The position numbers and the translations under genes are program-made. Below, one piece after another: positions 25,319 to 38,840 of a DNA stretch of 64,000 nt. The notes under the pieces are model-generated. The model saw only the letters and a list, made by a program, of their open reading frames with translations, ran no database searches and had not been told where the DNA came from. This DNA is from Balaenoptera acutorostrata. Taxonomy: Eukaryota > Chordata > Mammalia > Artiodactyla > Balaenopteridae. Position 1 is the stretch's first letter. Each line of letters opens with the position of its first letter. The stretch spans positions 39,450,561-39,514,560 of the forward strand of contig NC_080077.1 of NCBI RefSeq assembly GCF_949987535.1. Direction: 5' to 3'.

Positions 25319-27419
25319 TTGGTAAGTGCAGACATCCATTGGTAAACACAGTCAAGTTCCTGTCCTCCTAGAACTTATAATCTAATGGGGGTAGAGGTGC
25401 GGGAGAGACATGTCGAATTAGAGGTACCTGTGGGATGTGCATTGAAGTGTGTTTACCAGGCAGCTGGGGAGAAAACACAGTAGTTAATTTGGAAGTTTCC
25501 AGCAAAGACGTGCTGGCTTAAATGATGAGAGTTATTGACATCTACCAAGGGGAGCGTGATGGGGAGAAGGAGCAAGGACTGAGGAAGCAACCAGGAAGGA
25601 CACTGATATGTACAGAGTGGATGGAGTGGGAGAGGGAGACTCTGAAGGAGTTAAAAAAAAAAGAGAGAGGAGAATTCTCTTAGAAGCTCGAGACACTGTC
25701 TCAGAAACCAGGGAGGAAAGAATTTCAAGGAGGAGGAAACTGTCAAAATGTCAAACATAGCAGAAATTTGCAGTAAGATAAAGACTGAAAAGTATTCTTT
25801 GGAATATATAATATGGAGTCACTGACGATCTTATGAGCAATTTTGGTGGAGCTCAATGGGTGGAAAACCAAATTACTATATTTTGAGGCCTTTGGTTGGA
25901 AGTCAGAAATTGGGGCTAGAAAATATACATTGTATACTTTGTATACATTGTAGACTATTAGTTTAAAATCTTGTCTGAAAAAGGGAAAAGAGAGTGCATT
26001 TAGTTAGGAAAACAGCTGGGCAGAGTAAAAAGAATGGGAGCTGTGACATCAGGGAAACTAGTTTAAATGGTTCCTAATCTATCAAACAGAGATTTCACAG
26101 CTACTGTCTTTACAACTTTACAGGGTTACAGTATCTATAAAAGCAATAATACATGGAAAAATGCTAAAAACTAAGGCATACACTAATTCCATTGTTAAAC
26201 ATCTGAGAGATAAGGGAATTTATGTTCATAACACCTAAAGGATTTCATTTTGTTTAATTACCATGGAGATCAAAGAATTTCCTTTTCAATATAGATCTCT
26301 CATTTGTTATTTAAGTTTACTTGTGTAATATTTCCCTACTTGTGTAATAATACCACTTTTAATTTTAAAACCTTGAACTAAATCCTTCTGCCTTTAAAAA
26401 CCATATAATTTTATACAGTTCAGCTAAGAGTAAAAATCAATAACTTTATTGTTATAGAGTTTTTCTTTCTAACTGTAAAGGGAGAAGTGTTCCTGCAGTA
26501 TAAATTATTTCTTACACTTGTATTTTGCAAAGTGTTTTGCATAGAAGACTAGCCATAATTATTGATACATGAAAGAGTTTTGAGGTTAAATAAGTCTGGG
26601 AAAACCTCTTGGAGTTCATCATAGATATGAACACATTATGAAAATCTGATAGTAAAAAACCTGCTGAACGTTTTTTCACCCAATGTTTCTCATATTTATT
26701 CAACCATGGTATCTTTTCTGTAATATAATAGTGGTGTTCAGCTGAACACACTTTGAAAAATGATGTCTTACACATTTACTTACTTAAAAGATTGGGGAAG
26801 CAATAGAGCAAAGATGATAGAATTTTTTAAATTAATGGCAACATATATTTAAAAAAAGAAGAAAAACTAAATAAGAAAGACTGGAAGCAATGTTTGATTG
26901 TATTGCAATTAGAACGATGAAGATATGCTAACATGAATAATAAATTTATGCCCAGGCATTGCTATCTCAAAATTTCCTTTTATTTTTTTTCCCATAAACA
27001 AGAAGACAAAAAATTCTACTGTAAATTCTTGGGGGAGGAAGCAATCATTCTCTTTTGGGATAAAAAATTTATTAAAATTATGCTGACATGGAAAATTGAG
27101 TAATTGCTAGCAAGTGGCATTGGTGTTAAATACTTCATAAGTATCCCTACAGATAGCCATGTAAATGCAGTAGGTCAACCATTGTTTCTATTATAAACTA
27201 GGGTTTGCTGATTAGTCACTAGGTATGTGTCATTATAATATGCTGAGAAGGATCATTACCACAAAGAAACGTACAATAAATCAAGAAAATTGAAATAATT
27301 TTTACTATGTAAGTCCAAGGGCATTTATTGAATGCCAACTAATCCAAATCCTGGAAAATGAAAAAACTAACTAATATTGGTGGAGCAATTAATCAATTAA
27401 TCAAGAAGATTTATTCACA

Positions 27420-27560
27420 TACATACATAATTTGATCTCATAAAATCTTGTGATTTAGGTTTCATTATTTTGCCCAAGTTACAGGCAAGGAAGCTGAAAT
27501 AAAGATGAACTGAATTCCCAGGTTACAAAATTCATAGGTGGGATGACCTAGCTTCTTTCA
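27420..27560 (+). repeat. MIR SINE relic
   Basis: 'atctcataaaatcttgtgatttaggtttcattattttgcccaagttacaggcaaggaagctga' followed by 'ttcccaggttacaaaattcataggtgggatga' fits the MIR 3' half. Confidence 0.7.
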
Positions 27561-27889
27561 ACATATCAGTGACCACACTCGTATACTCAACTTGATTTCT
27601 AAGGCAGTGAGCAAATGACTTACAATGTCACAAGTTGTCCTCTTTGACTTCAAGGTAACATAAAATATAGTGTACCTTCCTTTTGCCAACGTATTGCGGA
27701 TATAGTTTACTGCCAAATTTAGAACCTCAAATATAATATTATCATTCTATTCTCAGAAAAATATAAATAGAGATGATGGGGGAAGTGGTGGAAAAAAAAT
27801 GTTGGAGTGGTGATATACCTATTTTGAACTGAATTGATTATCTAAGTAATCCTTAGATAAATCTGGATGATACTAATAACAAATCAGGG

Positions 27890-28012
27890 CAGTAGACCAT
27901 ATGTTCCTTAGGGCAGGATTTTTGTTGGTTTATTTCATTCTTACTTGTGCCTAAAATAGTTCCTAGCACATAGTAAGAGCTCAGTAAATGTTTTTGAACG
28001 AACAAATGTAGT
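27890..28012 (+). repeat. L2 3' end
   Basis: 'gttccttagggcaggatttttgt', 'tagttcctagcacatagtaagagctcagtaaatgttttt' is the diagnostic L2 3' end. Confidence 0.85.
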
Positions 28013-28275
28013 AAGAGTTTAGTTATTCAGTCAAATGGACCTGGAAGCCTGTCTAATAATTTGTTAAAATGAGAAATTGAGCTCATGAGGGTTACTATAA
28101 ATGTTAAAGTATTCTATTTAAAATGCTTAGTCTGGTTCTGGGCACAAAATAAACTTTTAGTGTGTTAGCTATAAATTATGCTAATAGGTTCATGAGACAA
28201 TTTTTCAGAATTAAAATTTGGTACAGTTTTTCAAAATCTGAAAGAGATGAAATCATTGGCTTTCATTTAAGCAAT

Positions 28276-28313
28276 TTTTATTTTGTGGAAAAAATTTTAT
28301 TTTGTGGAAAAAA
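28276..28313. repeat. Perfect 2 x 19-bp tandem duplication
   Basis: The 19-bp unit TTTTATTTTGTGGAAAAAA is repeated exactly once, head to tail. The absence of mismatches suggests a recent slippage event. Confidence 0.95.
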
Positions 28314-31239
28314 GATACAACTCTTTTCCTGCTTGACCTTTGAATGTGGACCACTTCTGTACTAAAATCTTCGCTTTTTATTTATAATAATAACTTGAGT
28401 ACTGTAGCCTTAAGTTTTTCTGGTGAAATGTATCTTCTAGAGATGAAATATTTCTTAGCCAATTCAATCAATCAAGCACAGTCCCATTAGTAGCTTCTGA
28501 ATCAACCTGTGATAGGTACAATTTTTCTCAGCTGGCTTAAAGGAGAGATGCATGGTCTGTGAATCCTAGGAAAGTCCTCTCTATCAAGAGAAAAAGGAAG
28601 AATAACGATAGCTTCATTTAAAATTACTAAACACTACTTATGCATGAGTGTAAACAAAGAGCCAATAATTAGATATTTCATCTCCTTTAGATATTTCTTC
28701 AATGGTATGCATTTTAGACTCCTTCAAAAGACATAATTTTTAGTTTTTAGGTTTTTTTCAGAAAGATTTTCTTCTTTCTGTAATTTATGGGAATAAAAAA
28801 TGCTTTTTTTTTGCCCTTTATATAAAATTGTCAATGAAAATTCTCCTTCCCAATTTCAACCCACTCTAAAAACTAATTGAGGAAGAGCTTTCAGTGTGGC
28901 AAAAGCAATTCACTAACCAAGACTTTATTACTTGCCATAGAGGAAGTTGATGATCTGATTCTTCTAAAATAAAAAAACAACACAAAACACAGCTCCAGAG
29001 CTTTTTAGACACTTGCCTTTAAGAAGACAGCTCTATTAGAATGGTTTCTGTCTCCAGGCTAATTTGTGAGTTACTCTGACATTACAAAATTTACAAAAAT
29101 TCAGTTTTCCCCCATGTTAATATATTGCTTACTTTATATCTTTTGTGCTATTCTAAAATATAGCTTTATATTAGCTGTATTAATTATAATTAATTAATTA
29201 TAGCTTTATTAATTACTTGAACCTATTCTCAATCTCCTTTTTTCTTTCTTCTATGAATAAACATGCTCTTATACTATTTGTAACACTCAATATATCGTAC
29301 AGTTTTAAAAACAATGCTCTTAGCTAATTTTTGTTTTGTTTTTTGATTTAGTAGATTAACACAGTGATATTTATATATAGAAATATTTCTCAAGCCAGTG
29401 ATGAAATGTTCCACACTTGTGGGATGCTTAAAAGTGGGTGTATATTTAATAACTGAATCATATTCCAGAGGAAAATATTTCAGATCTCTCTTGTGGACAA
29501 ACATCAGGAATCTTCTCTTTTCTTTCATATGCTGTTCAAATTTAGCTCCCAATGACACAAAACATCTTAAGAAAGGAAAATGAGACTGTTTATGTGGGTG
29601 TAGTAGAAATGAAAGGAAATAATAGTAACTACTATCTCTTCTATTCTCACATCCCTGATTTCAGAACAGAGTATTCTAGAGCTCCGGAACTGAGATTAAT
29701 GTGACCAATACCTAACATGGCAAAAATAATGGTTCCTTTGGGGTCATGCCTCCCTACTTTAAAGAGGCCTATCCGATCTCAGACATTTTACTGTGCTCTC
29801 CTCCTCACAAACCCTCCACCACTAAATCGTGCCCTAATCAAAGCCCTGACCTTTAAACTAAGGATTGAGCCTCACTGAGCCTACATCATATTGGGGGCTC
29901 ATTTCTTATTGTCTCATTTTTTCCTAAGACCCACTTAAAGGATCAGGATGTGATGGAGAGGTGTTTAGGGTAATATAGTAAATCTTAGTAATTAAAACAT
30001 GCTTGTGCCTGGTGGTGCTAATCAATTTAAAATGCTCTCCAATGCATTTTATATTCCAGGCCAAAACTACACAATAGTCACAGCTAAACATAGTATAATT
30101 TTCTCCTTTTCTTAGATGAAATGATCACCACATTAATAAGAAATCCCACGCACAGACTTTCCCATGTTTTATTTTCATGTATCCCAAAGCAAGGTGATCA
30201 CAATACAATTGTGAAAAATATCCTCTGTAGAGAAAAAATGGAAGATTTCTGTTGATAATATGTTTTATTGAAGGGTCACAGAGTTAAAAGAACTCTCTCT
30301 TTTTTGCAACCCCTTCCCAAATATTTTAGCAGCATCTTCGATGGGTCATCAGTGAGAATGTATTTAGTGTATGCATTACTCAAGAGAGCAACCCTCCATT
30401 GATACAGAGTTATCACTTGTTCATTATTATTGACTATGTGTGGAGAATGAACAAGTGCAAAGGATACTAAGGTGATAGTGGCAGTCCCTGCCTAGTGAAC
30501 TTAACAATTTATTTGGGGAAGGCAAATGAGTAAATAATTACAGAGTATTGCAAATAATTACAATATACAGGGATAATAATTTACATTGGATAGGGAGAGT
30601 ACAGATTAGGGGCATTTAACCCATCATGGAAAGAGGTCAAGAAAATCTTCGTGAGAGAGACAACGGCTGAGCTGTCTTAATAAATGAGTGTGGTATGGTG
30701 AAAGGTGATAAGAAGGGGGAAAGGACATCAGGTGAGAAAGGAAACTGGAGGGTGAAAATGATATATTTGAGGCTATAATGGAGGCAGAAACTGAGGAGGA
30801 AATGAACAAATGGAAGTACACTCAAGGTATACTTAGGAAATGGAATGAACAGGACTCTGAATAGGGGTGGCAAAGCATGGAGAAGAATGTTGGATGACTT
30901 CTAGCCTCCTGGTTGGAAATGTAGGTGGAAGGTAGTACCATTTACCAAGATAGGGTACTTGGTTACAGGAGAGAATAATAGATCATGATTCAATTTTGAA
31001 TTTATTAAGTTTGAATTTCCTGTGGTATATACATTTTTCTTTAGAAAGTTAGGTGGATCAAGAGTGGAATGAGCCCATTTATCTCTTTATAGTCTTCTCC
31101 AACTTTTCAAAGGATATATGTCATATCTGGAATTGATATAATTTTCTATGCCCTTTGAAAGAGATGAACGTAGCATGGCATTTCAACCAAATCTAATTTC
31201 TATGACTGTCACCAGAATTAAACTCGTCCATAATAATTC

Positions 31240-31345
31240 AGTCTCAATTAATAGGTAAGCCTTATAGACTAAATATTCTTGGGAGAGTGAAGTGCTTAGC
31301 ATGTACTAAATGCTGAGTCAACACTTGCTGAATGAATGATTGAAT
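31240..31345 (+). repeat. L2 3' end (short)
   Basis: 'agtgcttagcatgtactaaatgctgagtcaacacttgctgaatgaatga' resembles the L2 tail. Confidence 0.65.
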
Positions 31346-32849
31346 AATTGAATAATTACGGTGTGATATCAGCACTATATTAAGTTCGATATTTAAAAAA
31401 GACTTCAAAGTAATGTTTCTGATTAACCTCCTCTATCTTTCTACTGCTTCTCGCTTAACTTCCTTTAATCTCTTATACATTTGCTGCTAAACAGTTTCAT
31501 CAGCATCACTTTAATCCTTTTTGAGCATCAAGAAGTAGGACCCAAAGGGTCCCTCACCACACAGTTGAGGCAAAATACGATAGCTGTCTGGGAGGCATTG
31601 TGAGAACAGAATGGTCAAAGCTAGGATGCTTGAATAACTAAAAAGATTCCATAGAAATTTATTGTTAGTACAGCCTCAAGAAATTTAACAAAATAACTGG
31701 TGCCTAGAAAACTTAGCACAATGCAAAGCCAATGAGGCTGAAAAAAATCATTTCTGTATATAAATTTCACTGGGTTCATGTAACCAGGAAGCTGCATAAC
31801 CACCGTAGACCCTGAAGAACTTTCCAAACACTATCTCAATATACTGCCAAAGTATTGCTGCTTTTAAATTTAAAGGATGCCATGAACAATATTTTTTACT
31901 TCTTATCTTTCAGACTGCATTTCTCTCTATTATAATATGAAGTAAATTTCTTCCAGAAATTTAGTTCCAATTGTTAGAGGCAATTCTTGCTTACCAAATG
32001 GTTTCTAGAAGACTAAAAGCTAATTTTCAAAGCCTTAATTATATTTTATTTCCCTGATTTCCAGCACTACATAAATAATGCTAATTCTCACATAAGTTTT
32101 CATTGTCTCTAACTATATATTTGTGAACATTAGATAAATAATAATATATAATTGTTTCAACCAATAACTTTATACAGTACATTGCCTCTATAGGAAAAAG
32201 AACTTTTTTTTTTACTCAAATTCATATACAAATCAGGAAAGATTACCGTTTAGAGTTTTATAACGTATTTTATATATTTAACATTTATACTTTTCCATTT
32301 TAATTTTGATAATTAAAAGGTTAGAAAACTTCATGAAACATGTAGCTGAGTAATAATGGCTTCTAGTAAAATGTGGTATGATCTTTGAACTGATGCAGGC
32401 ATTCCATAAAAGTCCTTATAATATTTCCTTGCTTCCTCCAAATGGATTGCTTATTCAATATGTATGGCACAAAGTTTAGATATTAATCTCCAAGTCAATT
32501 TAAAAGGTAAAGTGCCTGTTAGGTAGTTCTTTTGGCTAAGATATACATCTACAACAGAGCCATCTTCTGCTCTGTACTAAATATCTGTGTAAAGAAATAT
32601 ATCTGAAACAGACTCACAGGTCTTAAAAACAAAGTTTGTTAATCTGCCTTAGACCTAAAAATGTGCTTCCACAGCAGAAAATCTATCGGGAATTGAGTAA
32701 ACAGACTTACTAAAGAGCAATAAAACTAAGAGGAATTAACGCTGCAACATTTCAGGTTGATTATCTACACTGTGTCTCCCTTTTAAATGACTTACTATTT
32801 AGATTTAAATTAATATTTAGTGTAAATACATTATTTTGGATCTGGATGA

Positions 32850-32995
32850 GATCTTAAAAATCACGTAATCTAACTTCTTACATTTATTTTCATTTTGGAA
32901 GAGGAGAACAAAACAAGTTAAATGGCCATGTCAAGGTTCCACAGTAAATGAGTGTCTGAATGAGAATTTGACCCAACACTTACTTAAGATATTTT
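32850..32995 (+). repeat. MIR SINE relic
   Basis: 'ttttcattttggaagaggagaacaaa', 'aatggccatgtcaaggttccacagtaaatgagtg' and 'gaatttgacccaa' follow the MIR 3' part. Confidence 0.65.
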
Positions 32996-33834
32996 TATCT
33001 ACTGCTTGTTGCAGTGTGCTATGAAATAAGTAGTTTCTGATTGTATAGGTCAAAATTTTATTAATTTTGTCTGATGTTAGTTTCAAAATTCCTTAATATA
33101 TATAGATGTAGATAGGCTATTTATTCTTTTATGTATATAATTTTAAAGTGCTATGATTTTTATCATTCATGTGTCTAATATTTTAGAATATTTTGGCTCT
33201 TAATTTTTTTCCTTTTACTTTTTTTTATTTGTTGACTATGACCATTTATTCTTTTAAGTCTATGCATTGTAAGGGTAGAAATGGGAAATACTGCATTGAC
33301 ATTTTGTTTTAATACAATTCAAAATATTTAGAAAATACAGGAAGTACAAAAGCTATAATAGAAACAGAAAAAACTAAAATCTCCATAAGTAAAATGAACA
33401 AATATATTTATGTATGTATATACTTATTATATTGCTACTTACTATTGAAATGTATTCTGTGAATGTGGAGCCAATTATCACTTCCATGAGAACATCAATG
33501 TTACAATGATTTGGTTTCCTTTGTAAAAATAAAATATTCTTGTGTTATATAAATTAGATTTCACATCACATACTTTACAGATCTCAGTCACAAACATCTG
33601 AATATACTATTACTGTCATCTATATTGAAAAGTTGACACCCTATAATCAACATAAGCATGTTCTGTTTTTAGCTTTATCCATTTATGTCTCAGTAGATTG
33701 AAGGCTTTCTCTGATTTTAATTAAGCCATATTTGCTGAAATATGACATACGCGATTAGATGGAACTCAGAATTGTAAAAAATAACCATAGTTTTTTGTTA
33801 AATGAATGCTGTTAACAAATGTCATGGTTATCAA

Positions 33835-33985
33835 ACAGTGGTTCTCAAATTTCAACATGTGTCAGATATACCTGGTGGGCTGGCCCATGCCTAGAGTTTA
33901 TGATTCTGAAGGTCAGGGATGGGGCTAAGAATTTACATTTTTAAGTTCCCAGGTGATGCTGCTGTTTGAGAACTACTGCCTTAGC
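33835..33985. mobile_element. MER5-like hAT DNA transposon relic
   Basis: Ends 'acagtggttctcaaatttcaacatgtg' and 'tgtttgagaactactgcc' are near inverted repeats, and the middle reads 'tctgaaggtcagggatggggc'. This is the layout of short hAT-Charlie elements. Confidence 0.8.
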
Positions 33986-34229
33986 AGAATTCTCCTCCAA
34001 CAAACATTCTACACTTGTCCTTATGCTTATTGCAGCCTAAATATGGACCTTAGGAAATATATAGTCTTAGACCATGTATAAACAGACATTTACATGCACT
34101 TTATTCATTCATATATCTGCAGATATGTTTGCCTGTGAAGTTTCATCGGATTTTAAACTGATATTATATACTCTCATAACTGAATGTATGAGATCATGAA
34201 ACTAGGAATATAAAAGAGCTAAAGAATAT

Positions 34230-34560
34230 CTAGGACCGACATTAGCAAGATGGTGATATAGGAATGTCCAATGTTCATTTCCTCCCAAGACATATCAATT
34301 TGAACAACTCTTTGCACATGAAAATACCTTCACAAGAGTCAGGGATTCCAGGTGAGGTCTTAAAACACCTGGATGAAGCAAAGAAATAAGTAAAGACACA
34401 CTGAGGAGAGTAGGGAAAATAGATCTGCATTCCTGCCATTCCCCTTCCCCAAGCCCAGGCAGCCCAGCTCAGAAAAAGACACCATCCTCATGGGAGAAGG
34501 AGAGTGAAGTGAGCACCCAACTTCACCACAGACCCCAGAGCTAGTCTGAATACTAAATGG
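34230..34560 (+). mobile_element. Possible old LINE-1 5' region
   Basis: Begins 'cattagcaagatggtgatatagga' and runs through a C/A-rich stretch ('cccaagcccaggcagcccagctcagaaaaag') that resembles LINE-1 5' leaders. Assignment is tentative. Confidence 0.35.
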
Positions 34561-34967
34561 GATTTAACCAGATGAAGAAGGAGGAAGAATGTTCTAGACA
34601 GAGAGATAAACATTTAAGACATCCCAGAAGAAAAAGAGACCTTAAGATGGTTTTTAGAAATACAATACTTCAGTATAACTTGAACATAGAGCACAAAATA
34701 GTACAGAAGAGGGTGATGAGATATGAAACAATTAGATTCATCAGTAGCCTTATAGAGCAGGCAGAGGCAGCTGGAGTTAATAAAGGCAGTACGTGATTTA
34801 CACTGAGATATGATATCTGAAATAACCAGACAGGCATCCTAGAAAATCTCTCTGGCTTCAGAATTGAGAGAACGATGGAAAAAAGCCTGTGTTTGCATGA
34901 CCAGTTTGGATGTTCTTGGTAATTTCAAAGAGAAACAGTGGTGGATTGGATTAAAGTATTGTATTGT

Positions 34968-35440
34968 TTCCTAGGGCTGTGGTAACAATGCCAGAAAATG
35001 AGTGGCTTAAAACATAAAATTATTCTCTCACAGTTCTTTAGACCAGAAGTCCAAAATCAAGGTTTAGGCAGGACTATGTTCTCTTTGAGGGTTCTGGAAG
35101 AGAATCTGTTCCATGCCTTTCTCTCAGCTTCTGGTCTTGCTGGAAATTCTTGGTGTTCCTTGGCTTCTAGGTGAATCATTCCAATCTCTGCCTTTGTCAT
35201 CACATGGTATTCTCCCTGTATCTTCACATCATCTTCCCTCTATGCATGTCCATTTCTGTGTCTCTTCTCCTCCTTTTATAGGGACACCAGTCATACTGGG
35301 TTAGGGCCCAGCCTAATGACTTCATGTAACCTAATTATATCTGCAAAGACCCTATTTCCAAATAAGGTCACATTTATGTGGTACTGAGTATTAGGACTGC
35401 AACATTTCTTATAGGGGGACACATTAAAACCATAGCACAG
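34968..35440 (+). repeat. Medium-length interspersed repeat, family not assigned (copy 1)
   Basis: Starts 'tcctagggctgtggtaacaatgcc', includes 'taaaacataaaattattctctcacag', 'agggacaccagtcatactgggtta', 'ctatttccaaataaggtcac', and ends near 'cacattaaaaccatagcac'. The same order of blocks recurs at 39243-39590 and 39600-40035. Confidence 0.75.
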
Positions 35441-35704
35441 AATACAGGAAAACAGCAGAATAATTAGACAGTTGTTAGAGGACTGCAATTGAAATTGAAC
35501 TTGGAAATAAGTATATATGGGAGGGCACATGAAGAACCAGCTCTGAAACCCAGATTTCATTATTGAACAGCTTTGTGGGAATAGATAGTTGTCCAGTATC
35601 TATCACAACCTGATTGTAGGAATTAGCAGAACTTTTAAGTCAAGATTTTCTTAACCTGGTTGGGTTTGAAGAGCATAATTGAACATCCTTATATTTGTAC
35701 ACAA

Positions 35705-35706
<2 letters not shown>

Positions 35707-35739
<33 letters not shown>
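35707..35739. repeat. (GT)n microsatellite
   Basis: About 16 uninterrupted GT units. Confidence 0.95.
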
Positions 35740-35741
<2 letters not shown>

Positions 35742-36164
35742 TCTTATTGAACTGTGCTTGGTCCATGTTGAGAGCAGTAGGTAGAGTCCTATGAAAACTG
35801 TTACATAATTAGGGTAGGGATATTGTTGAAGATGTTATCTGCTACATTATACTGCATTATAGTTTTTTTTTTTTCTGAGAATCCATAAAACAAATTTATC
35901 TCAGGTAATATTACCAAGAATTGTTTTGCTTCTCTTAAACAGCTTATTTGCTTACAACTTAAAACAGTGTGAATTGTATAACTGATTGCACATTTTATCT
36001 TTGTCTGGGTACCAGAGAGCTGAGAGGTGAATAGTCATGTCAAGTCAAAGAAAGCCTGTAGTAATTTTAACATTTTTTTGTGTTCTAATGTAATTTCTGA
36101 ATTCACATATTCTCCTACATTCATTGACTCAACTTCTCCATTTATTTACCTTCTCTTGTTTTCA

Positions 36165-36305
36165 TTAATTATTTCATTTATTTATCTAATGAACAAACAA
36201 TAATTGAGTGCCTATCACGTAACTATGTATTGCACCAGCTCTCTGGATTCAATGATGGATAAACATGATCTCTGTTCTCAAATATCTCACAGTCTAGAAG
36301 GGAAG
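36165..36305 (+). repeat. Old interspersed repeat (unassigned family)
   Basis: 'attgagtgcctatcacgtaactatgtattgc' and 'ggataaacatgatctctgttctcaaatatctcacagtctag' match the pattern also seen at 14210 and 16205. Confidence 0.55.
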
Positions 36306-36539
36306 GTATTCACTTAAGTTAATATTTACAGTATATTGTGAATAAGATATCAAAAAACAATGATCAAGATATCAAAAAAATAATGTTGGCACATAAAGGG
36401 GAAAAGTTTTCCAACCATATCAGAAAATGCTTTCTGAGGAAGAGATAGCTGAGCCCTAAATAGAAATTAGCCAAATGAAAAGTGAAGGGAAGAAAACTCT
36501 GATAAAAAAAGAATCAAGAAATAAAAATCTCTACATAAA

Positions 36540-36800
36540 TGGCGAGATATTCTATGTTTGTGAAGTAGAAGATTCAACATTAAGATGTCAGTTCTACCCA
36601 ACTTGATCTATAGATACAATGTAATTTCCATCAGAATCTCAGCAAGTTATTTTGTGGATGTTGACTAAGTGATTCTAAAGTTTACATGGATTGGGAAAAC
36701 ACCCAGAATAGCCAACACAAAACTGAAAAAAAAAGAAAGCTGGAGGACTGACACTACCCAACTTCAACACTTACTATAAACTGCTACAGTATTATTACTA
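36540..36800 (+). mobile_element. Ancient LINE-1 ORF2 fragment
   Basis: 'ttgatctatagatacaatgtaatttccatcagaat', 'cagcaagttattttgtggatgttgac', 'acccagaatagccaacacaa' and 'agctggaggactgacactaccc' are diagnostic for the late ORF2 coding region. Reading frames are broken. Confidence 0.85.
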
Positions 36801-37667
36801 TTTCTTTCTCTGCCTTAAGTAGTTTTGTTGTGCGCATAGGCTGGCAGTGCTCATCTGAAGACTTGAGGGAGCCTTCCACAAATTCCCCAAACTTTTTTTA
36901 ATCTTTTTTTCTCCCTCTTTCTAATCTCTTTAGCTTCCTACTTTATATTACTCTGACCACTGATCTCTAGCTATCTTGGTCTCTCAAGACTCCCAGTTCG
37001 ATCTCATCAAATCAGCTCTATTCCTGCATTAACAGCCTGCAGTTCTCTCAAGGAATTAAGCTGGGATAATCATAGAGCACACCTCATTTGTTTTTCATTA
37101 CTTAAAAATCACTGTCCTTTATTGTCTGATGTCCAATATCTTTAAAACCATGTTTTATATAGTTTTTTCTATTTCCTATAGTTTCAAGTGTGAAAACTAA
37201 TCAAGTGCTTGCTATTTTATTTAGCTAAAAGTGAAAGTCACTAGGACACTTTTGACAATGAAGAGGATAGTATAAATGTTTATCTTATTACAGTAGAGTA
37301 TGTTATGTAGATCCTTCCCAGAAGCCAAATGAATAGGAATTTAAAAAGAAGAAAGTGATCAACATAGTTACGTATGTTCATTGATACTGGAAAGTAAGGG
37401 GGAATTAGTGACCAGAGATGCCTGATAAATATAATGTTGGGAATAGAAGCTAGATGATAGTGAATTAATGATTAAATGGGAGTCAATAAATGGAAAAAAC
37501 AAGTAAAGGTAACATTCTTAAGAATTATAGTAGAGCAGTTATGGAAAGGTATTGGATGTTATTAATAAAGGAATTCAGAATCAAAGAAAGGTGCTTTGTT
37601 TACTGTTAAAATCTTTGTTGAGATAAAAAAGAAAGAAAGTTAAAATTTACTGTGGATAGGGCAGATG

Positions 37668-37880
37668 TTGGCAAACCATGGCCTGCAGACTGGCCACCAG
37701 CTTCTGTAAGTAAAGTTTTATTGGAACACAGCAATTTCCATTCATTCACATAATGCTTATGGCTGCTCTGTGCTACAACAACAGAGCTGAATAATTGCGA
37801 CAGAGATCATATGGCTCCAAAGTCAAAAAATATATATATCTGAACTTTCACAGAAAATTTGCCAACCCCTGAACTAGGAA
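37668..37880. mobile_element. hAT-like non-autonomous DNA transposon relic
   Basis: 'ttggcaaaccatggcctgcagac' at one end and 'agaaaatttgccaacccctg' at the other are imperfect inverted repeats. Between them lies 'taaagttttattggaacacagcaatttccattc', a common mammalian repeat. Confidence 0.75.
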
Positions 37881-38354
37881 TCCAATATGCAATAAAAGCA
37901 TATGGTATATTTTGGGTCATCAAGAATTCCAGATTCAGCAGCAGTCGCTAGTTAATATATTATACTGGGACAGATAACATGTTGATAATGTTAATGGAAA
38001 TGAAAGCAGTAGTCTTGAATTTTTCATCTTGGATAATGAAAGGCTAAAAGTAATTCTCAAAATAAAATTGTATGTTCCATCTTAACATTAGATTAAACAG
38101 TTAACATTGCACAAGAGTTTGTGAGCAAATTTTTTAATGGTGCAATGAAATTAAACTGTTATTGTTTTAAATGATTTTTCAATTAGTAACTTGGCTTGGA
38201 CATTAAATTACATATCCTGTAAAAATTTCAATAAAGAAAGATGGTTGGGGTCTATAGTGTTTGATTTTCAAATATATAATATTCTACCATATACAATGTT
38301 GATCCAATAACAGTGGAATGACTCAGTTTTTAATAATTTTTAAACTTTTTCTAG

Positions 38355-38381
38355 GCAAAGAAGTCAAGCCCAGGTCTCCAC
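38355..38381 (+). CDS. TRDN: TRDN exon, 27 bp: GKEVKPRSP
   Basis: Acceptor TTTTTCTAG ends at 38354 and donor GTATGT starts at 38382. GC completes Gly with the G of the previous exon, eight codons give KEVKPRSP, and a C opens the next Gln codon. Human reads KEVKPKPP here in memory. This exon begins the dense cluster of lumenal micro-exons. A weak upstream GT in CCCAG/GTCTCC would break the frame, so the GTATGT donor is preferred. Confidence 0.92.
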
Positions 38382-38810
38382 GTATGTTATACATGCCAAA
38401 AACAAAAAACAAATCTTAAATGCCTGCTTTACTCATCCTCTGATTCTATTGTTGAGTGTTTTGCATAAAGTCAAAGGCTTAACTATTTTGTGCAGATAAT
38501 GTGCTGGTTATCTTACTTGTGTTTCTGAGAATTTGCTATGCTGATATTTTCCTTTATCCTTCTTTCACTGGGTATGATTTCATTAACTTCTCATTAAAAA
38601 TCTTAGTTCATGTTTCCAATTTTTCTCAAAAATTCTTATTGTGATTGATAATGAGGAACCTTTACTTGTGTGTGTATTAATCTGCTGCAATCATAAGAAG
38701 AAAGTTAATATGGAAGATTAAAGAACAATAATATGTAACAGAAATATGCATGAGTACAGGAAATAAATACTTTCATATAATCGTTATTACTAATGTTTAC
38801 TCATTTTTAG
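38382..38810 (+). other. TRDN intron (429 bp)
   Basis: Short AT-rich intron. No repeat or exon candidate was seen. Confidence 0.8.
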
Positions 38811-38840
38811 AGCCACAAATAAAAAAAGAAGATAAGCCAG
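38811..38840 (+). CDS. TRDN: TRDN exon, 30 bp: QPQIKKEDKP
   Basis: Acceptor CATTTTTAG ends at 38810, donor GTATGT starts at 38841. The previous C plus AG gives Gln, then PQIKKEDKP, then G. It is a close duplicate of the next exon (38811-38840 against 40403-40432, 22 of 30 identical bases by eye). It corresponds to the human QLQGKKEEKP segment, but is more like its neighbour than the human one is. Confidence 0.92.

Larger units (their letters stand above)
17622..38354 (+). other. TRDN large intron (20.7 kb)
   Basis: The longest complete intron here. It contains MIR copies (19430-19570, 22440-22650, 27420-27560, 32850-32995), L2 3' ends (27890-28012, 31240-31345), MER5-like hAT elements (22685-22840, 33835-33985) and another hAT-like element (37668-37880). 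Also present are CT/CA repeats (23470-23569), an ERV LTR (about 24660-25318), LINE-1 fragments (34230-34560, 36540-36800), a medium-length repeat (34968-35440) and (GT)n at 35707-35739. A 14-nt pseudo-exon with good splice sites lies at 21649-21662. Remaining stretches show nothing recognisable. Confidence 0.8.

Noticed and set aside
25014..25355. Open frames of 79 and 113 codons on both strands
   Set aside because: They fall in a solo LTR where higher G+C lowers stop frequency; no retroviral gene is present.
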